Counted from the first letter of the stretch, positions 7,101 to 13,529 are shown. The stretch: DNA of 13,810 bases from Anaerolineae bacterium (GCA_003694975.1 RFJH01000026.1:1-13810); one strand, 5' to 3'. Notes: a model not told the origin generated them from the letters alone. Made by a program: numbers and translations.

Positions 7101-7715
7101 CCCGAGGCCGAGCAGGAGTATGCTTCGGAGCAGGCACGTTACAAATTCTTGACCGAGCAGATGGAGGACCTCCGCAAGGCCGAGGCCGATCTTCGGCAGG
7201 TCATCGCCGAGTTGGACGACCTGACCCAGCGCGAGTTTAGAAAGACGTTTGAGGCGGTCGCCAGAGAGTTTCGCGAGATTTTCACCCGTCTCTTTGGAGG
7301 TGGGTCGGCGCGTCTGGTGCTTACCGATCCCGATAACCTGGTGGAGACGGGGATTGATATTGAAGCCCGTTTGCCGGGGCGGCGGGAGCAAGGGCTGGCA
7401 TTGCTTTCCGGTGGTGAGCGTAGCCTGACGGCCATCGCCCTGATCTTTGCCCTCATCAAAGTCTCGCCACCACCTGTATGCGTCCTGGATGAGGTGGATG
7501 CTATGTTGGACGAGGCAAACGTGGTACGTTTCCGCGAGTTGCTCAAGGAACTCAGCAAGGAGACTCAGTTCCTCATCATCACGCATAACCGCAATACCGT
7601 TCAGGCGGCGGATGTCATTTACGGTGTGACGATGCGGCGTGATTCGACCAGCCAGGTCATCAGTTTGAAACTGGATGAGATCAGCGATGAAATGCTGGAT
7701 ACGTATACACGCTGA
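4101..7715 (+). CDS. smc: chromosome segregation ATPase SMC
   Basis: Structural Maintenance of Chromosomes protein, the DNA-compacting ATPase that works as a dimer with ScpA/ScpB; 1204 aa, typical length. In order: an N-terminal head with Walker A GPNGSGKSN at 33-41, a long Glu/Arg/Gln-rich coiled coil (about 170-505), a globular hinge (about 505-675, around VRGALSTALSVPAELETA), a returning coiled coil (about 680-1020), and a C-terminal head with the signature LSGGE at 1102-1106 and Walker B VLDEVDA with Asp1130 and Glu1131. ATG 4101 begins the conserved MPLRIKSLELHGYKTF. Its Shine-Dalgarno GGAGAGA (4084-4090) is about 10 nt away, somewhat far. An in-frame TTG at 4080 has no binding site. Probably co-transcribed with rnc. 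scpA and scpB are not in the window. Confidence 0.97.
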   Translation: MPLRIKSLELHGYKTFAERTLFEFAEGITAIVGPNGSGKSNIADALRWVLGEQSYSLLRARRTEDMIFSGSEQRSRAGMASATVLFDNSDNWLPLEFSEVTLARRAYRDGRNEYLLNNQTVRLKDIKEILAKSGLSERTYTILGQGMVDAALALRADERRKLFEEAAGVGLYRARREEALRRLDTTLRNLDRVQDIMAELEPRLRTLERQARKAREYAQAQADLRLLLREWYGYHWHRAQKDLASARGAVREQEGRLQKARQAYQETQEKYNAFRERLQALRSQVSAWRSQLAALQSRREQIRREMAVLEERRRSLTLSQQEGEIERERLQAELQVAHERLHSAGEEVERLQQEYEDARTEAETAQAALQARQKEREQAEARYQAALQSLTNWRARLAELRARRDELQSRLENHREKLTSLERDVHEAEQALRDLEERQHRAALARQEAEKAVQKAERALEEQRARTVALEEQRRTNLEERARLEAEQDRLQNRLDVLIQAEQSLAGYAEGARFLLDAARRSRLQGVRGALSTALSVPAELETAIAAALGDYLDAVLLTSAEDVDRALDLLSGDDAGRAALLPLAHLIESSPVSPPNDPACLGVASDLVQAPDDLRPAVDLLLGQVLIARDRKSARRFVRDALPPVRVVTLRGEVFHADGMVFAGKPRGAGMLSRPRQRKELEEALSKTARKIDALNDVLRRLGEELATSRDAQHRCEEDVRAAQRLLEEAREAERTVSLEVEAARRQRTWQIEQYAQAKAEIETLEAGCRHVDEEQAEVESRVAEAREGVQRLEGAFVSLDLDEAQERVAYWRTRLAVAERALDDARARQAERRETLEGLESRLRALEERLAQTGREIKELAVKYEELAEQEGEIGAQVEALRTQIEPAEKELTEEAQIEAYQKAENEAQRALALAERLYAQAQLNLTRSQERLDALRQRIQDDFGLVQFDYEGEIAGPVPLPFEGMVEQLPVVTELPPDLEEHLKQQRAHLRRLGPVNPEAEQEYASEQARYKFLTEQMEDLRKAEADLRQVIAELDDLTQREFRKTFEAVAREFREIFTRLFGGGSARLVLTDPDNLVETGIDIEARLPGRREQGLALLSGGERSLTAIALIFALIKVSPPPVCVLDEVDAMLDEANVVRFRELLKELSKETQFLIITHNRNTVQAADVIYGVTMRRDSTSQVISLKLDEISDEMLDTYTR

Positions 7716-7738
7716 TCGGATGATATTTCCGTTACGCA

Positions 7739-7767
7739 AAAAGCCCGACCGCGAGGGTCGGGCTTTT
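7739..7767. terminator. bidirectional intrinsic terminator between smc and the parvulin gene
   Basis: AAAAGCCCGACC (7739-7750) is exactly complementary to GGTCGGGCTTTT (7756-7767), with a 5-nt loop. A run of T follows the stem on both strands, so it can end both the rnc-smc transcript and the convergent minus-strand operon. It starts 23 nt after the smc stop and lies 26 nt after the stop of the minus-strand isomerase gene. Confidence 0.92.
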
Positions 7768-7793
7768 GGGTTTGCCGTTCCGTTTTTGATAGT

Positions 7794-9080
7794 TCAGGGT
7801 GCCAGGGCTGGGGCGGGTAGTGTCGGCTCGACAGGGATGTTGTTTTGCCAGCGTGCATCGTAGGTAACGATGTCCGCCTCCTCCCGCAGTTGGAGCAACC
7901 ATTGCTGGAAAGCCTGCTGGCGGGCGTTCTCCAGTTCGGTGGGAGTTAGAGGACGCATCTCGTGTCCCAGCACCTGGATGATGTGATAACCATATGGCGT
8001 CTGGACCGGCTGGCTGATCTCGCCGACCTCCAGGGAGAAGGCTGCATCGGCGAATTCCTTGACGAAATAATCGCGCGTATGCCATCCCAGGTCGCCACCT
8101 TTCTCCGCTGTCGCTTTGTCATCGGAGAGTTCGGCGGCCAGTTTCGTCCAGTCCTCGCCGTCCATCAGGCTCTCATAGACCAGACGGGCGGTCGTCTCGT
8201 CGGGCAGCAGGATGTGACGCGCCCAAACCTGTTCCTGGACCTCGGCGACGTCGGCAGTGATAATGTCATACATTTTGTCCCGGTAGAGTCCGGTCTCGAA
8301 CAGGGCGCGGAAGTCCGCCTCGCTGATGCCCAGTTTCTCGTATCCCTGCAGGGCGTCCTGATAGAGCAACTGGTAGGCCTCCAGGGTGTAGGGCGTGGCG
8401 GTCGGCGTGGGGAAGGGGGTGACCGTCGCGGTCGGGACCGTTGTCGGCGTCGCTGCGGGGTTGGGGGTGAAGGTTGGGCTCGCCGTCTGAGTAGGGAACG
8501 GCGATGAGGTGGGCGTCGGCGAGACCAGGGCGAGTTGTTCGGGTGAGAGGGTCGGGAAGACGACCGGCGACGGGGTGATGGTCGGGGTCGGCGTGCCGTT
8601 TGGGTAGAACCGGAAGAAGGCCTGGATGGCCTCCTCGACTTCCTGGGGTGTGACCGTGATGCCACGCCGCCGTGCCTCCTGCCGGATCAGACGTTCGTTG
8701 ATCATGGTGTCCAGCACTTGCTGTCCCATCGCGCGAGACGACGAAAGGCGGGTCTGGATGTCTTGTAATTGGGAACTGACGTCAATGCCGAGGAGTTGGG
8801 CGAACTGAAGCGTTTGAGTGTATTGGTTGATCAGTTTCAATCGCTCCAGCCGCACGCGAGCCTGGAACTCATGCAAGGTGATCGGCTCCCCATTGACGGT
8901 AGCGACCGGTCGCTGCTGCTGGAGGACGTTGATATCAAGGAGGCCGTAGCCGATGAGGAGGAGCACTGCCAGCACGACGCCGATCAGGGTGTAACGCACC
9001 AGGCGCGCCTGCCGCCGTTCGCGTTCCAGGCGGGCGATGTGTTTTTTGCTGAGGATGCGGGGTTTGGGTTTCTTGGCCAT
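7794..9080 (-). CDS. membrane-anchored parvulin-type peptidyl-prolyl isomerase (SurA/PrsA-like)
   Basis: Probable extracytoplasmic folding catalyst of 428 aa. A basic N-terminus (1-30) is followed by one transmembrane segment (about 31-48, LIGVVLAVLLLIGYGLL) with no cleavage or lipobox motif, so the protein is likely anchored with its bulk outside. Next come a SurA_N-like helical chaperone part (56-160, starting PVATVNGEPITLHEF), a Pro/Thr/Ser-rich linker (162-230), more helices (232-285), and a rotamase domain at about 287-372. The rotamase domain holds WARHILL, KGGDLGWH and YGYHIIQV, with His289 and His366 in the usual active-site places. The start at ATG 9080 gives a convincing MAKKPKPRIL start, but no clear Shine-Dalgarno is visible. 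It lies 46 nt after rpsR, last in the minus-strand run. A specific symbol (prsA or surA) would overstate what is known. Confidence 0.9.
   Translation of the reverse strand: MAKKPKPRILSKKHIARLERERRQARLVRYTLIGVVLAVLLLIGYGLLDINVLQQQRPVATVNGEPITLHEFQARVRLERLKLINQYTQTLQFAQLLGIDVSSQLQDIQTRLSSSRAMGQQVLDTMINERLIRQEARRRGITVTPQEVEEAIQAFFRFYPNGTPTPTITPSPVVFPTLSPEQLALVSPTPTSSPFPTQTASPTFTPNPAATPTTVPTATVTPFPTPTATPYTLEAYQLLYQDALQGYEKLGISEADFRALFETGLYRDKMYDIITADVAEVQEQVWARHILLPDETTARLVYESLMDGEDWTKLAAELSDDKATAEKGGDLGWHTRDYFVKEFADAAFSLEVGEISQPVQTPYGYHIIQVLGHEMRPLTPTELENARQQAFQQWLLQLREEADIVTYDARWQNNIPVEPTLPAPALAP
8391..8597 (-). repeat. low-complexity Pro/Thr-rich coding segment
   Basis: This stretch encodes residues 162-230 of the parvulin. 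It is a degenerate tandem of Pro-Thr units (for example TPTPTIT, SPTPTSSPFPTQT, TPFPTPTATP), visible in DNA as repeated GTCGGCGTGGGG-like blocks on the plus strand. Such linkers are common in surface proteins of Chloroflexota. It is in frame with the flanking domains and does not suggest a frameshift. Confidence 0.75.
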
Positions 9081-9104
9081 GACTGCTTATCCGGCTCGTG
9101 GGAA

Positions 9105-9121
9105 GCACGCTTTCAGCGTGC
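9105..9121 (-). other. intercistronic hairpin between rpsR and the parvulin gene
   Basis: GCACGC (9105-9110) and GCGTGC (9116-9121) form a perfect 6-bp inverted repeat with a 5-nt loop, beginning 6 nt after the rpsR stop. On the minus strand it is followed by TTCCC and not a U-run, so it is at most a weak pause, a processing site or an mRNA 3'-protecting stem for the ribosomal part of the transcript. Confidence 0.4.
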
Positions 9122-9126
9122 CATGC

Positions 9127-9411
9127 TCACGATACACCTTCTTCCCAGTATTTGCCGGTGAAGGGGAGCAGTGCCAGATGGCGCGCTCGTTTGATGGCAC
9201 GCGCCAGAGCCCGCTGATGTTTGGCGCAGGTGCCGGTCTGACGGCGGGGACGGATTTTCCCTTCGTCTGTGATGAAGCGCTTGAGCAGGTCTACTTTCTT
9301 GTAGTCAATCAGTAACTGTGCATCTGCACAGAAGGGGCAGACTTTTGGACGCGCGTAGTAGCGGCGTCTTTGTCCTGAGGTGCTTGATGTGCTTGCACTT
9401 GAGTCGGTCAT
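9127..9411 (-). CDS. rpsR: 30S ribosomal protein bS18, zinc-ligand form
   Basis: Small-subunit protein of the ribosomal platform that binds as a pair with bS6; 94 aa, slightly longer than the E. coli protein because of a Ser/Thr-rich N-terminus. Family hallmarks are DYKKVDLLKRFITDEGKI and the basic RQTGTCAKHQRALARAIKRAR. Cys25 and Cys28 (CPFC) with Cys62 and His65 (CAKH) make a plausible zinc site; bS18 is one of the ribosomal proteins that exist in Cys-containing and Cys-lacking forms. ATG 9411 has GGAG 9 nt upstream. It follows ssb by 99 nt in the standard rpsF-ssb-rpsR order. Confidence 0.97.
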   Translation of the reverse strand: MTDSSASTSSTSGQRRRYYARPKVCPFCADAQLLIDYKKVDLLKRFITDEGKIRPRRQTGTCAKHQRALARAIKRARHLALLPFTGKYWEEGVS

Positions 9412-9484
9412 TGTTCTTTACTCCATGTAATCGTTCTGGCAAAATTTCCGGGGGCTGGCTGTGTGACAACGAATAAGGGGAGAA

Positions 9485-9507
9485 AACGTGGAACTTCCCG
9501 GCACGTT
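9485..9507 (-). other. hairpin after ssb, weak terminator-like
   Basis: AACGTG (9485-9490) and CACGTT (9502-9507) are complementary with an 11-nt loop. On the minus strand the stem starts 3 nt after the ssb stop and runs into TTTTCTCCCC. The shape is that of a weak, leaky terminator, which could lower rpsR and isomerase levels relative to rpsF and ssb. It is only 6 bp and may have no function. Confidence 0.35.
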
Positions 9508-9510
9508 GTC

Positions 9511-9921
9511 TCAGAAGGGAAATTCATCTTCCTCGTCGTTCGCTGTGGCTTCCTCTTTCTTGGAGGAGCCACTTTGCTCAGCGTCGCGGCGCTCGCCCAG
9601 CATCATCATTTCGCTGGCGACGACTTCCACGCTGGTGCGTTTTACACCCTCTTTGTCTTCCCAGTAACGGGTCTGCAAGCGCCCTTCAATATAGACTTGT
9701 TGACCTTTGGTCAGGTATTGCTTGCAGATTTCGGCCAGGTTGCCCCAGGCGACCACGTTGAACCACTCGGTTTCGGTGTGGCGTTCACCGTCGCTGGTGT
9801 TCCAGGAGCGGTTGACGGCTACCGAGAACGTGGTCACAGGCCGGCCAGAGGGGGTGTAACGCATCTCCGGATCGCGCCCCAGGTTGCCGATAATCATGAC
9901 TTTGTTCAGGCCTCGGCTCAT
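9511..9921 (-). CDS. ssb: single-stranded DNA-binding protein
   Basis: Homotetrameric ssDNA-binding protein of replication, repair and recombination; 136 aa, on the short side. It has one OB fold (about 4-107) starting LNKVMIIGNLGRDPEMRY, with the conserved TEWFNVVAWG and KGQQVYIEGRLQTR, then a short flexible linker and the acidic tip DEEDEFPF that recruits partner proteins. ATG 9921 was chosen for AAAGGAG 7 nt upstream and for the family start MSRGLNKV; the longer open frame upstream overlaps rpsF and is not coding. It lies 41 nt after rpsF. Confidence 0.97.
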   Translation of the reverse strand: MSRGLNKVMIIGNLGRDPEMRYTPSGRPVTTFSVAVNRSWNTSDGERHTETEWFNVVAWGNLAEICKQYLTKGQQVYIEGRLQTRYWEDKEGVKRTSVEVVASEMMMLGERRDAEQSGSSKKEEATANDEEDEFPF

Positions 9922-9962
9922 GGTCGTACTCCTTTGAGACGGGCGGAAAGAGAAACGAAGCC

Positions 9963-10250
9963 TCAAGAGGCCAGTAATGTGAGCAAGTGACGCATGACGG
10001 GTTCCAGGAAACGCAGCCTGCGTTCCAGGTCGGCGGTCGCGGTCGGTGGCAGGGTAAGGTTCAGAAGCACATACTGACCTTCCATCTGCTTGCGGATGGG
10101 ATAGGCCAACTTGCGGCGGCCCCAAACGTCCACTTTGTCCACCGTTCCACCGGCTTCGCCGATCCATCCCTTGATCTTCTCGACGGCGTCGTTCAGGCCG
10201 TTCTCATCCAGATCGGGATGGAGTACGCAAACCAGTTCGTATTTGCGCAT
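9963..10250 (-). CDS. rpsF: 30S ribosomal protein bS6
   Basis: Small-subunit platform protein that binds 16S rRNA together with bS18; 95 aa, typical. Recognised by the start MRKYELVCVLHPDL, by WGRRKLAYPIRKQMEGQYVLLNL, and by a C-terminal helix ending PVMRHLLTLL. ATG 10250 has AAAGGAGG about 10 nt upstream. It is the first gene of rpsF-ssb-rpsR and has its own promoter (10347-10355) and a structured leader, the place where a bS6:bS18 complex controls this operon in many bacteria. Confidence 0.97.
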   Translation of the reverse strand: MRKYELVCVLHPDLDENGLNDAVEKIKGWIGEAGGTVDKVDVWGRRKLAYPIRKQMEGQYVLLNLTLPPTATADLERRLRFLEPVMRHLLTLLAS

Positions 10251-10279
10251 GAAGGGAAAACCTCCTTTCCACGGGATTG

Positions 10280-10310
10280 CCCCCGGTCAACGCGCGTGAC
10301 GAGCCGGGAG
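10280..10310 (-). promoter_or_regulatory. bulged hairpin in the rpsF leader, candidate bS6:bS18 autoregulatory element
   Basis: In minus-strand RNA CUCCCG (10310-10305) pairs with CGGGGG (10285-10280, one G-U), a GCUC bulge follows on the 5' side, then GUCA (10300-10297) pairs with UGAC (10289-10286) around a 7-nt loop. It lies about 30 nt before the rpsF start. Bulged hairpins at this place are known bS6:bS18 binding sites in several phyla. I could not confirm the conserved nucleotides of that motif, so the role is a guess from position. Confidence 0.35.
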
Positions 10311-10346
10311 CGGAAAGAGACGCTCTCGCGCCCCTAAGCGGGCTGT

Positions 10347-10355
10347 AGTTTAGCA
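10347..10355 (-). promoter_or_regulatory. extended -10 promoter of rpsF-ssb-rpsR
   Basis: On the minus strand the sequence reads TGCTAAACT: a -10-like TAAACT (10352-10347) with the TGn extension. TGTGCTA is shared exactly with the aspS promoter. Transcription would start near 10340 in the 131-nt gap after fabF and give a leader of about 90 nt. No consensus -35 is visible. Read-through from fabF is also possible, as no terminator is seen in the gap. Confidence 0.45.
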
Positions 10356-10381
10356 CAAAGTCGCGTTTTTGGGAGGGGAGT

Positions 10382-11620
10382 TCAATGGTAGGCGCGTACT
10401 ACCAGAACGGCATTGTGACCGCCGAAGCCGAACGCGTTGCTGATGGCGACCTCGATTTTCGCCTCGCGCGCCTGATTGGGGATGTAATCCAGGTCGCACT
10501 CCGGATCGGGGGTCTCGTAGTGAATGGTGGGTGGGAGGACGCCTTCTCGCACGGCCTGGACGCAGAAGATGGCCTCCAGCGCGCCCGTGGCGCCCATCAT
10601 GTGCCCCGTCATGGATTTTGTGGACGAGACGGGGATGCGATAGGCCAGGTCGCCGAAGGCGGCTTTGATAGCGCGCGTCTCGGCGGCGTCGTTTAGTTGG
10701 GTAGCCGTCCCATGCGCGTTGATATACCCCACCTCGTCCGGGTTGACGCGGGCGGCTTTTAGCGCGGCGCGAATGGCGGCGGCCCCTCCTGCCCCGTCCT
10801 CGCGCGGCGCGGTGACGTGGTAGGCGTCCACTGTGGCCGCGTACCCGGCCAGTTCGGCCAGGATGTTCGCCCCACGCGCCCGCGCGTGGCTCTCTCGTTC
10901 CAGCACGAGCACTGCTGCTCCCTCTCCCATCACCAGGCCATCACGGTTCTTGTCGAACGGTTGCGGTGTCATCGAGTAATCGTCGTTTCGCCGCGACATG
11001 GCGCCCAGGCGGTCGAAGGCAGCGATGCCGGTCACGGTGATGGTGGCTTCCGATGCACCGGCCAGCGCCACGTCGATCACGCCGGCACGCAGCATCATCC
11101 AGGCCATGCCAATGCCATCTGCGCCGGAGGCGCAGGCCGAAGCGACGGACATTCCCGGCCCTCTCATACCGTATTCGATGCCGATCAGTCCCGAGGCGCC
11201 GTTTGCCATCAGCATGGGGATCAGGAAAGGGCTGACGCGGCGCGAACTGACATCACGCACCGTGAAGATGGCCTCTTGCAATGAGTTCAGGCCGCCGATG
11301 GCCGAGGAGACGATCACGCCGATGCGGTCGGCGTTCTCCTCGCTCACCTCCAGGCCGGCGCTCTCCATCGCCTCGCGCGCCGCCGCCAGCGCGAATTGCT
11401 CAAAACGGTCACGCCGGCGCGCGTCCCTGGGCCTCATATAGTTCGTTGGCTCAAACCCTTTTACCTCACAGGCGATTTGCACCAGCAGGTCGGAGGCGTC
11501 GAACAGCGTGATTGGCCCAACGCCTGACACCCCTTCCACGATATTCCGCCATGTCTCTTCTACGGTCAGTCCGACCGGATTCACCGTTCCCATACCCGTG
11601 ATGACAATGCGTTCCTCCAT
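10382..11620 (-). CDS. fabF: beta-ketoacyl-ACP synthase II
   Basis: Condensing enzyme of type II fatty-acid synthesis that adds malonyl-ACP to acyl-ACP in the cytoplasm; 412 aa, the usual length. Thiolase-fold halves carry the complete active site: Cys163 (VASACASGADG), His303 (NAHGTAT), Lys335 and His340 (STKSMTGHMMGATGA), with the C-terminal glycine-rich NAFGFGGHNAVLV. It starts MEERIVITGMG at ATG 11620, with GGGAGGT 4 nt upstream. It follows the threonine-synthase-like gene by 25 nt, so it probably shares its transcript. No other fab gene or acpP is nearby. KAS I and KAS II are hard to tell apart by eye, but the overall form is FabF. Confidence 0.94.
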   Translation of the reverse strand: MEERIVITGMGTVNPVGLTVEETWRNIVEGVSGVGPITLFDASDLLVQIACEVKGFEPTNYMRPRDARRRDRFEQFALAAAREAMESAGLEVSEENADRIGVIVSSAIGGLNSLQEAIFTVRDVSSRRVSPFLIPMLMANGASGLIGIEYGMRGPGMSVASACASGADGIGMAWMMLRAGVIDVALAGASEATITVTGIAAFDRLGAMSRRNDDYSMTPQPFDKNRDGLVMGEGAAVLVLERESHARARGANILAELAGYAATVDAYHVTAPREDGAGGAAAIRAALKAARVNPDEVGYINAHGTATQLNDAAETRAIKAAFGDLAYRIPVSSTKSMTGHMMGATGALEAIFCVQAVREGVLPPTIHYETPDPECDLDYIPNQAREAKIEVAISNAFGFGGHNAVLVVRAYH

Positions 11621-11645
11621 GCATACCTCCCGCGTTGAAACGTGT

Positions 11646-12749
11646 TCAGCCGGCCTTGAGGCCGGAGCCGGTCAGAATCGCCACGACCGGATCGGGGACA
11701 TCCGCCGGCATCTCTTCCAAAGCCTGCCAGACAAGGGCAGACGTCGGCTCTACATATAACCCGCGCCGGGCAAGTTGGTCACGCCCGCGACGGATTTCTT
11801 CCTCCCTCGCGGCGACAAAATGACCTCCCGAAGCACGCACCGCGCCCAGGACGGCTTCCGCGCGCAAAGGATGGCGGATGCGCACCCCCTCGGCGAGGGT
11901 CGGCTCTTCCCGGACTTCAGCCTGCGTGGCTTCCCCATGCGTGAACGCGGCCCAAAGGGGGGCGCATGCTCGCGCCTGGACGCCGATCAGGCGGGGAGGG
12001 GATTTCAGTCTCCCGGCGGCCACAAGCGCCTGGAAGCCGCGCCACACTCCCAGGAGCAGGGCGCCCTGTCCGACCGGCATGACCACTGCCCCCGGCGCGC
12101 CGCCGAGGGTTTCGTAGAGTTCGAAAGCGATGCTGGCGTAGCCGGGCAGGTCGAAGGGCAGGTAGGCATGGCTGGCATAGACCGCGCCCTCCTCGGCGGC
12201 TTTCCGCACCGCCTCGGCAGCCGCCGAACGGGGACCGGGTACGGCGATGACCTCCGCGCCGTAGGTCGCGATCTGAGCGCGCTTGGGGCCGGAAGCCGCC
12301 TCCGGCACGTAGACGCGTGCCCGGATCCCGGCCCGCGCCGCGTATGCCGCGAAGGCAGCCCCTGCGTTGCCCGAAGAATCCTCTACCGCCTCGTGCACCC
12401 CGCGCACCATCAGCATGCTGACCAGAGTCGCCGCGCCACGGTCTTTGAAGGAGCCGGTGGGGTTGAGATACTCGCATTTGAACGCCACCTCTCGCCCACC
12501 GCTCTTCGCCCACACCAGTGGTGTGCTGCCTTCCCCCAGGCTGACCGGCGGCGCGTCTTCCGGCAGGCCGAACATGCGGCGGTAGCGCCAAATGCCCGGC
12601 TGTTCCGGTTCAATCACATCGCTATCGAACGGTGGAGGGGAGCCGAAGTCGAAGAGGCCCCCACAGTAGGGACAACGATAGGGCAACCCATCCTCCGGGT
12701 AGGCCTCTCCACACTGATTGCAGGTTACATTGAACGATGTCCGATTCAC
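11646..12749 (-). CDS. threonine synthase-like PLP-dependent enzyme with zinc ribbon
   Basis: Fold-type II pyridoxal-phosphate enzyme, 367 aa from the chosen start. An N-terminal zinc ribbon (Cys10, Cys13, Cys26, Cys29) precedes the catalytic domain with GEGSTPL, the PLP lysine Lys102 in NPTGSFKDRGA, the substrate loop SSGNAG (125-130), the phosphate-binding PVGQGALLLG, and the closing TGSGLKA. This matches threonine synthase (O-phosphohomoserine to threonine). However, SSGNAG and PVGQG differ from the STGNT and PVGN(A/G)G of well-studied ThrC proteins, so a paralogue with another activity is possible. GTG 12749 was chosen for GGAGG 4 nt upstream; ATG 12761 and a start at 12821 are in frame but lack a binding site, and the latter overlaps the previous gene. 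No other thr gene is adjacent. Confidence 0.85.
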   Translation of the reverse strand: MNRTSFNVTCNQCGEAYPEDGLPYRCPYCGGLFDFGSPPPFDSDVIEPEQPGIWRYRRMFGLPEDAPPVSLGEGSTPLVWAKSGGREVAFKCEYLNPTGSFKDRGAATLVSMLMVRGVHEAVEDSSGNAGAAFAAYAARAGIRARVYVPEAASGPKRAQIATYGAEVIAVPGPRSAAAEAVRKAAEEGAVYASHAYLPFDLPGYASIAFELYETLGGAPGAVVMPVGQGALLLGVWRGFQALVAAGRLKSPPRLIGVQARACAPLWAAFTHGEATQAEVREEPTLAEGVRIRHPLRAEAVLGAVRASGGHFVAAREEEIRRGRDQLARRGLYVEPTSALVWQALEEMPADVPDPVVAILTGSGLKAG

Positions 12750-12781
12750 GCGCCCTCCCATGTTGTGCTGTGATGTGTGCG

Positions 12782-13498
12782 CTATTCCCCTGGGCGAGGA
12801 CGATAGTCGCCCTCCACCCACGTTTCTCCGGCCGGCCCGACTTCCTTCTTCCAGACCGGAACGATTTCCTTCAACCGGTCAATGCCGTACCGCGCCGCTT
12901 CGAAAACGCCGTCATCGCGATGGGCGGACGTGCAGGCGATGAGCACCGTCGGCGTGCGCGGGTAGAGGCGTCCCACGCGCTGCACGATGGCGATTCCCTG
13001 CACCTTCGGCCATCGGGTACGAATCTCCTCCGCTACCTGGCGCATCTTCGCTTCGGCCATCGGTTTGTAGGCCTCGTATTCCAGATAGACCGTCTCGCGC
13101 GGCCCCTTGCCTTCGGAGGTCACACCGCGCACCATGCCGGTGAAGATGGCCGCGGCGCCGGTGGACGGGAGGGTGATGCGCTCCAGGAGAGCGTTCAGGT
13201 CCAGGGCATCCTCGGTAATGGCAAAAAGGGTAGGAGGTTCGCCATCCGTTGCCCCGCCGGAGACCGGAGGGAACACGGCCACCTCGGCATCATCAGGGAG
13301 ACGTTCCTCGTCGAAAGCATACTGGCGATTGACGGCGAAGAGGGCCGTTGAGAGGGCCTCCTCCAGGGCGGGGAAGCGCTCCGTCAAGGCGTTTTTCAGG
13401 TCGGCGACGGTGGCTTTGGAGGGCAGGTCGAACTCCGCCTCGCGCATGCCGGCGCGGTCGCGAAGGGTGGCGAAGAAAAGTACACGGATATGGGGCAT
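12782..13498 (-). CDS. moaX: fused molybdopterin synthase MoaD-MoaE (MoaX-like)
   Basis: Both subunits of molybdopterin synthase in one 238-aa chain; the enzyme inserts two sulfurs into cyclic pyranopterin monophosphate during molybdenum-cofactor synthesis. Residues 1-82 are a MoaD ubiquitin-like domain (MPHIRVLFFATLRDRAG) ending in PPVSGG with Gly81-Gly82. Residues about 90-238 are MoaE, with FTGMVRG, SAHRDDGVFEA and the active-site lysines Lys210 and Lys217 in RLKEIVPVWKKE. The MoaD thiocarboxylate must form on a free C-terminal glycine, so cleavage after Gly82 is expected, as reported for Mycobacterium tuberculosis MoaX. ATG 13498 has GGAG 6 nt upstream and begins the conserved strand. It heads the run moaX, PLP enzyme, fabF. 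No other moa gene is visible. Confidence 0.93.
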   Translation of the reverse strand: MPHIRVLFFATLRDRAGMREAEFDLPSKATVADLKNALTERFPALEEALSTALFAVNRQYAFDEERLPDDAEVAVFPPVSGGATDGEPPTLFAITEDALDLNALLERITLPSTGAAAIFTGMVRGVTSEGKGPRETVYLEYEAYKPMAEAKMRQVAEEIRTRWPKVQGIAIVQRVGRLYPRTPTVLIACTSAHRDDGVFEAARYGIDRLKEIVPVWKKEVGPAGETWVEGDYRPRPGE

Positions 13499-13529
13499 CG
13501 TCCTCTCCAGAGGCCGTTGAATATCGGTA

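Noticed and set aside
10251..10381. Terminator between fabF and rpsF
   Set aside because: No GC-rich stem followed by a U-tract is present on the minus strand, so the two units may be partly co-transcribed.
11775..12773. 332-codon open frame on the plus strand opposite the threonine-synthase-like gene
   Set aside because: Its translation has no family resemblance and is rich in Arg/Gly/His as expected from the reverse of a GC-rich gene. The minus-strand frame has clear catalytic motifs.
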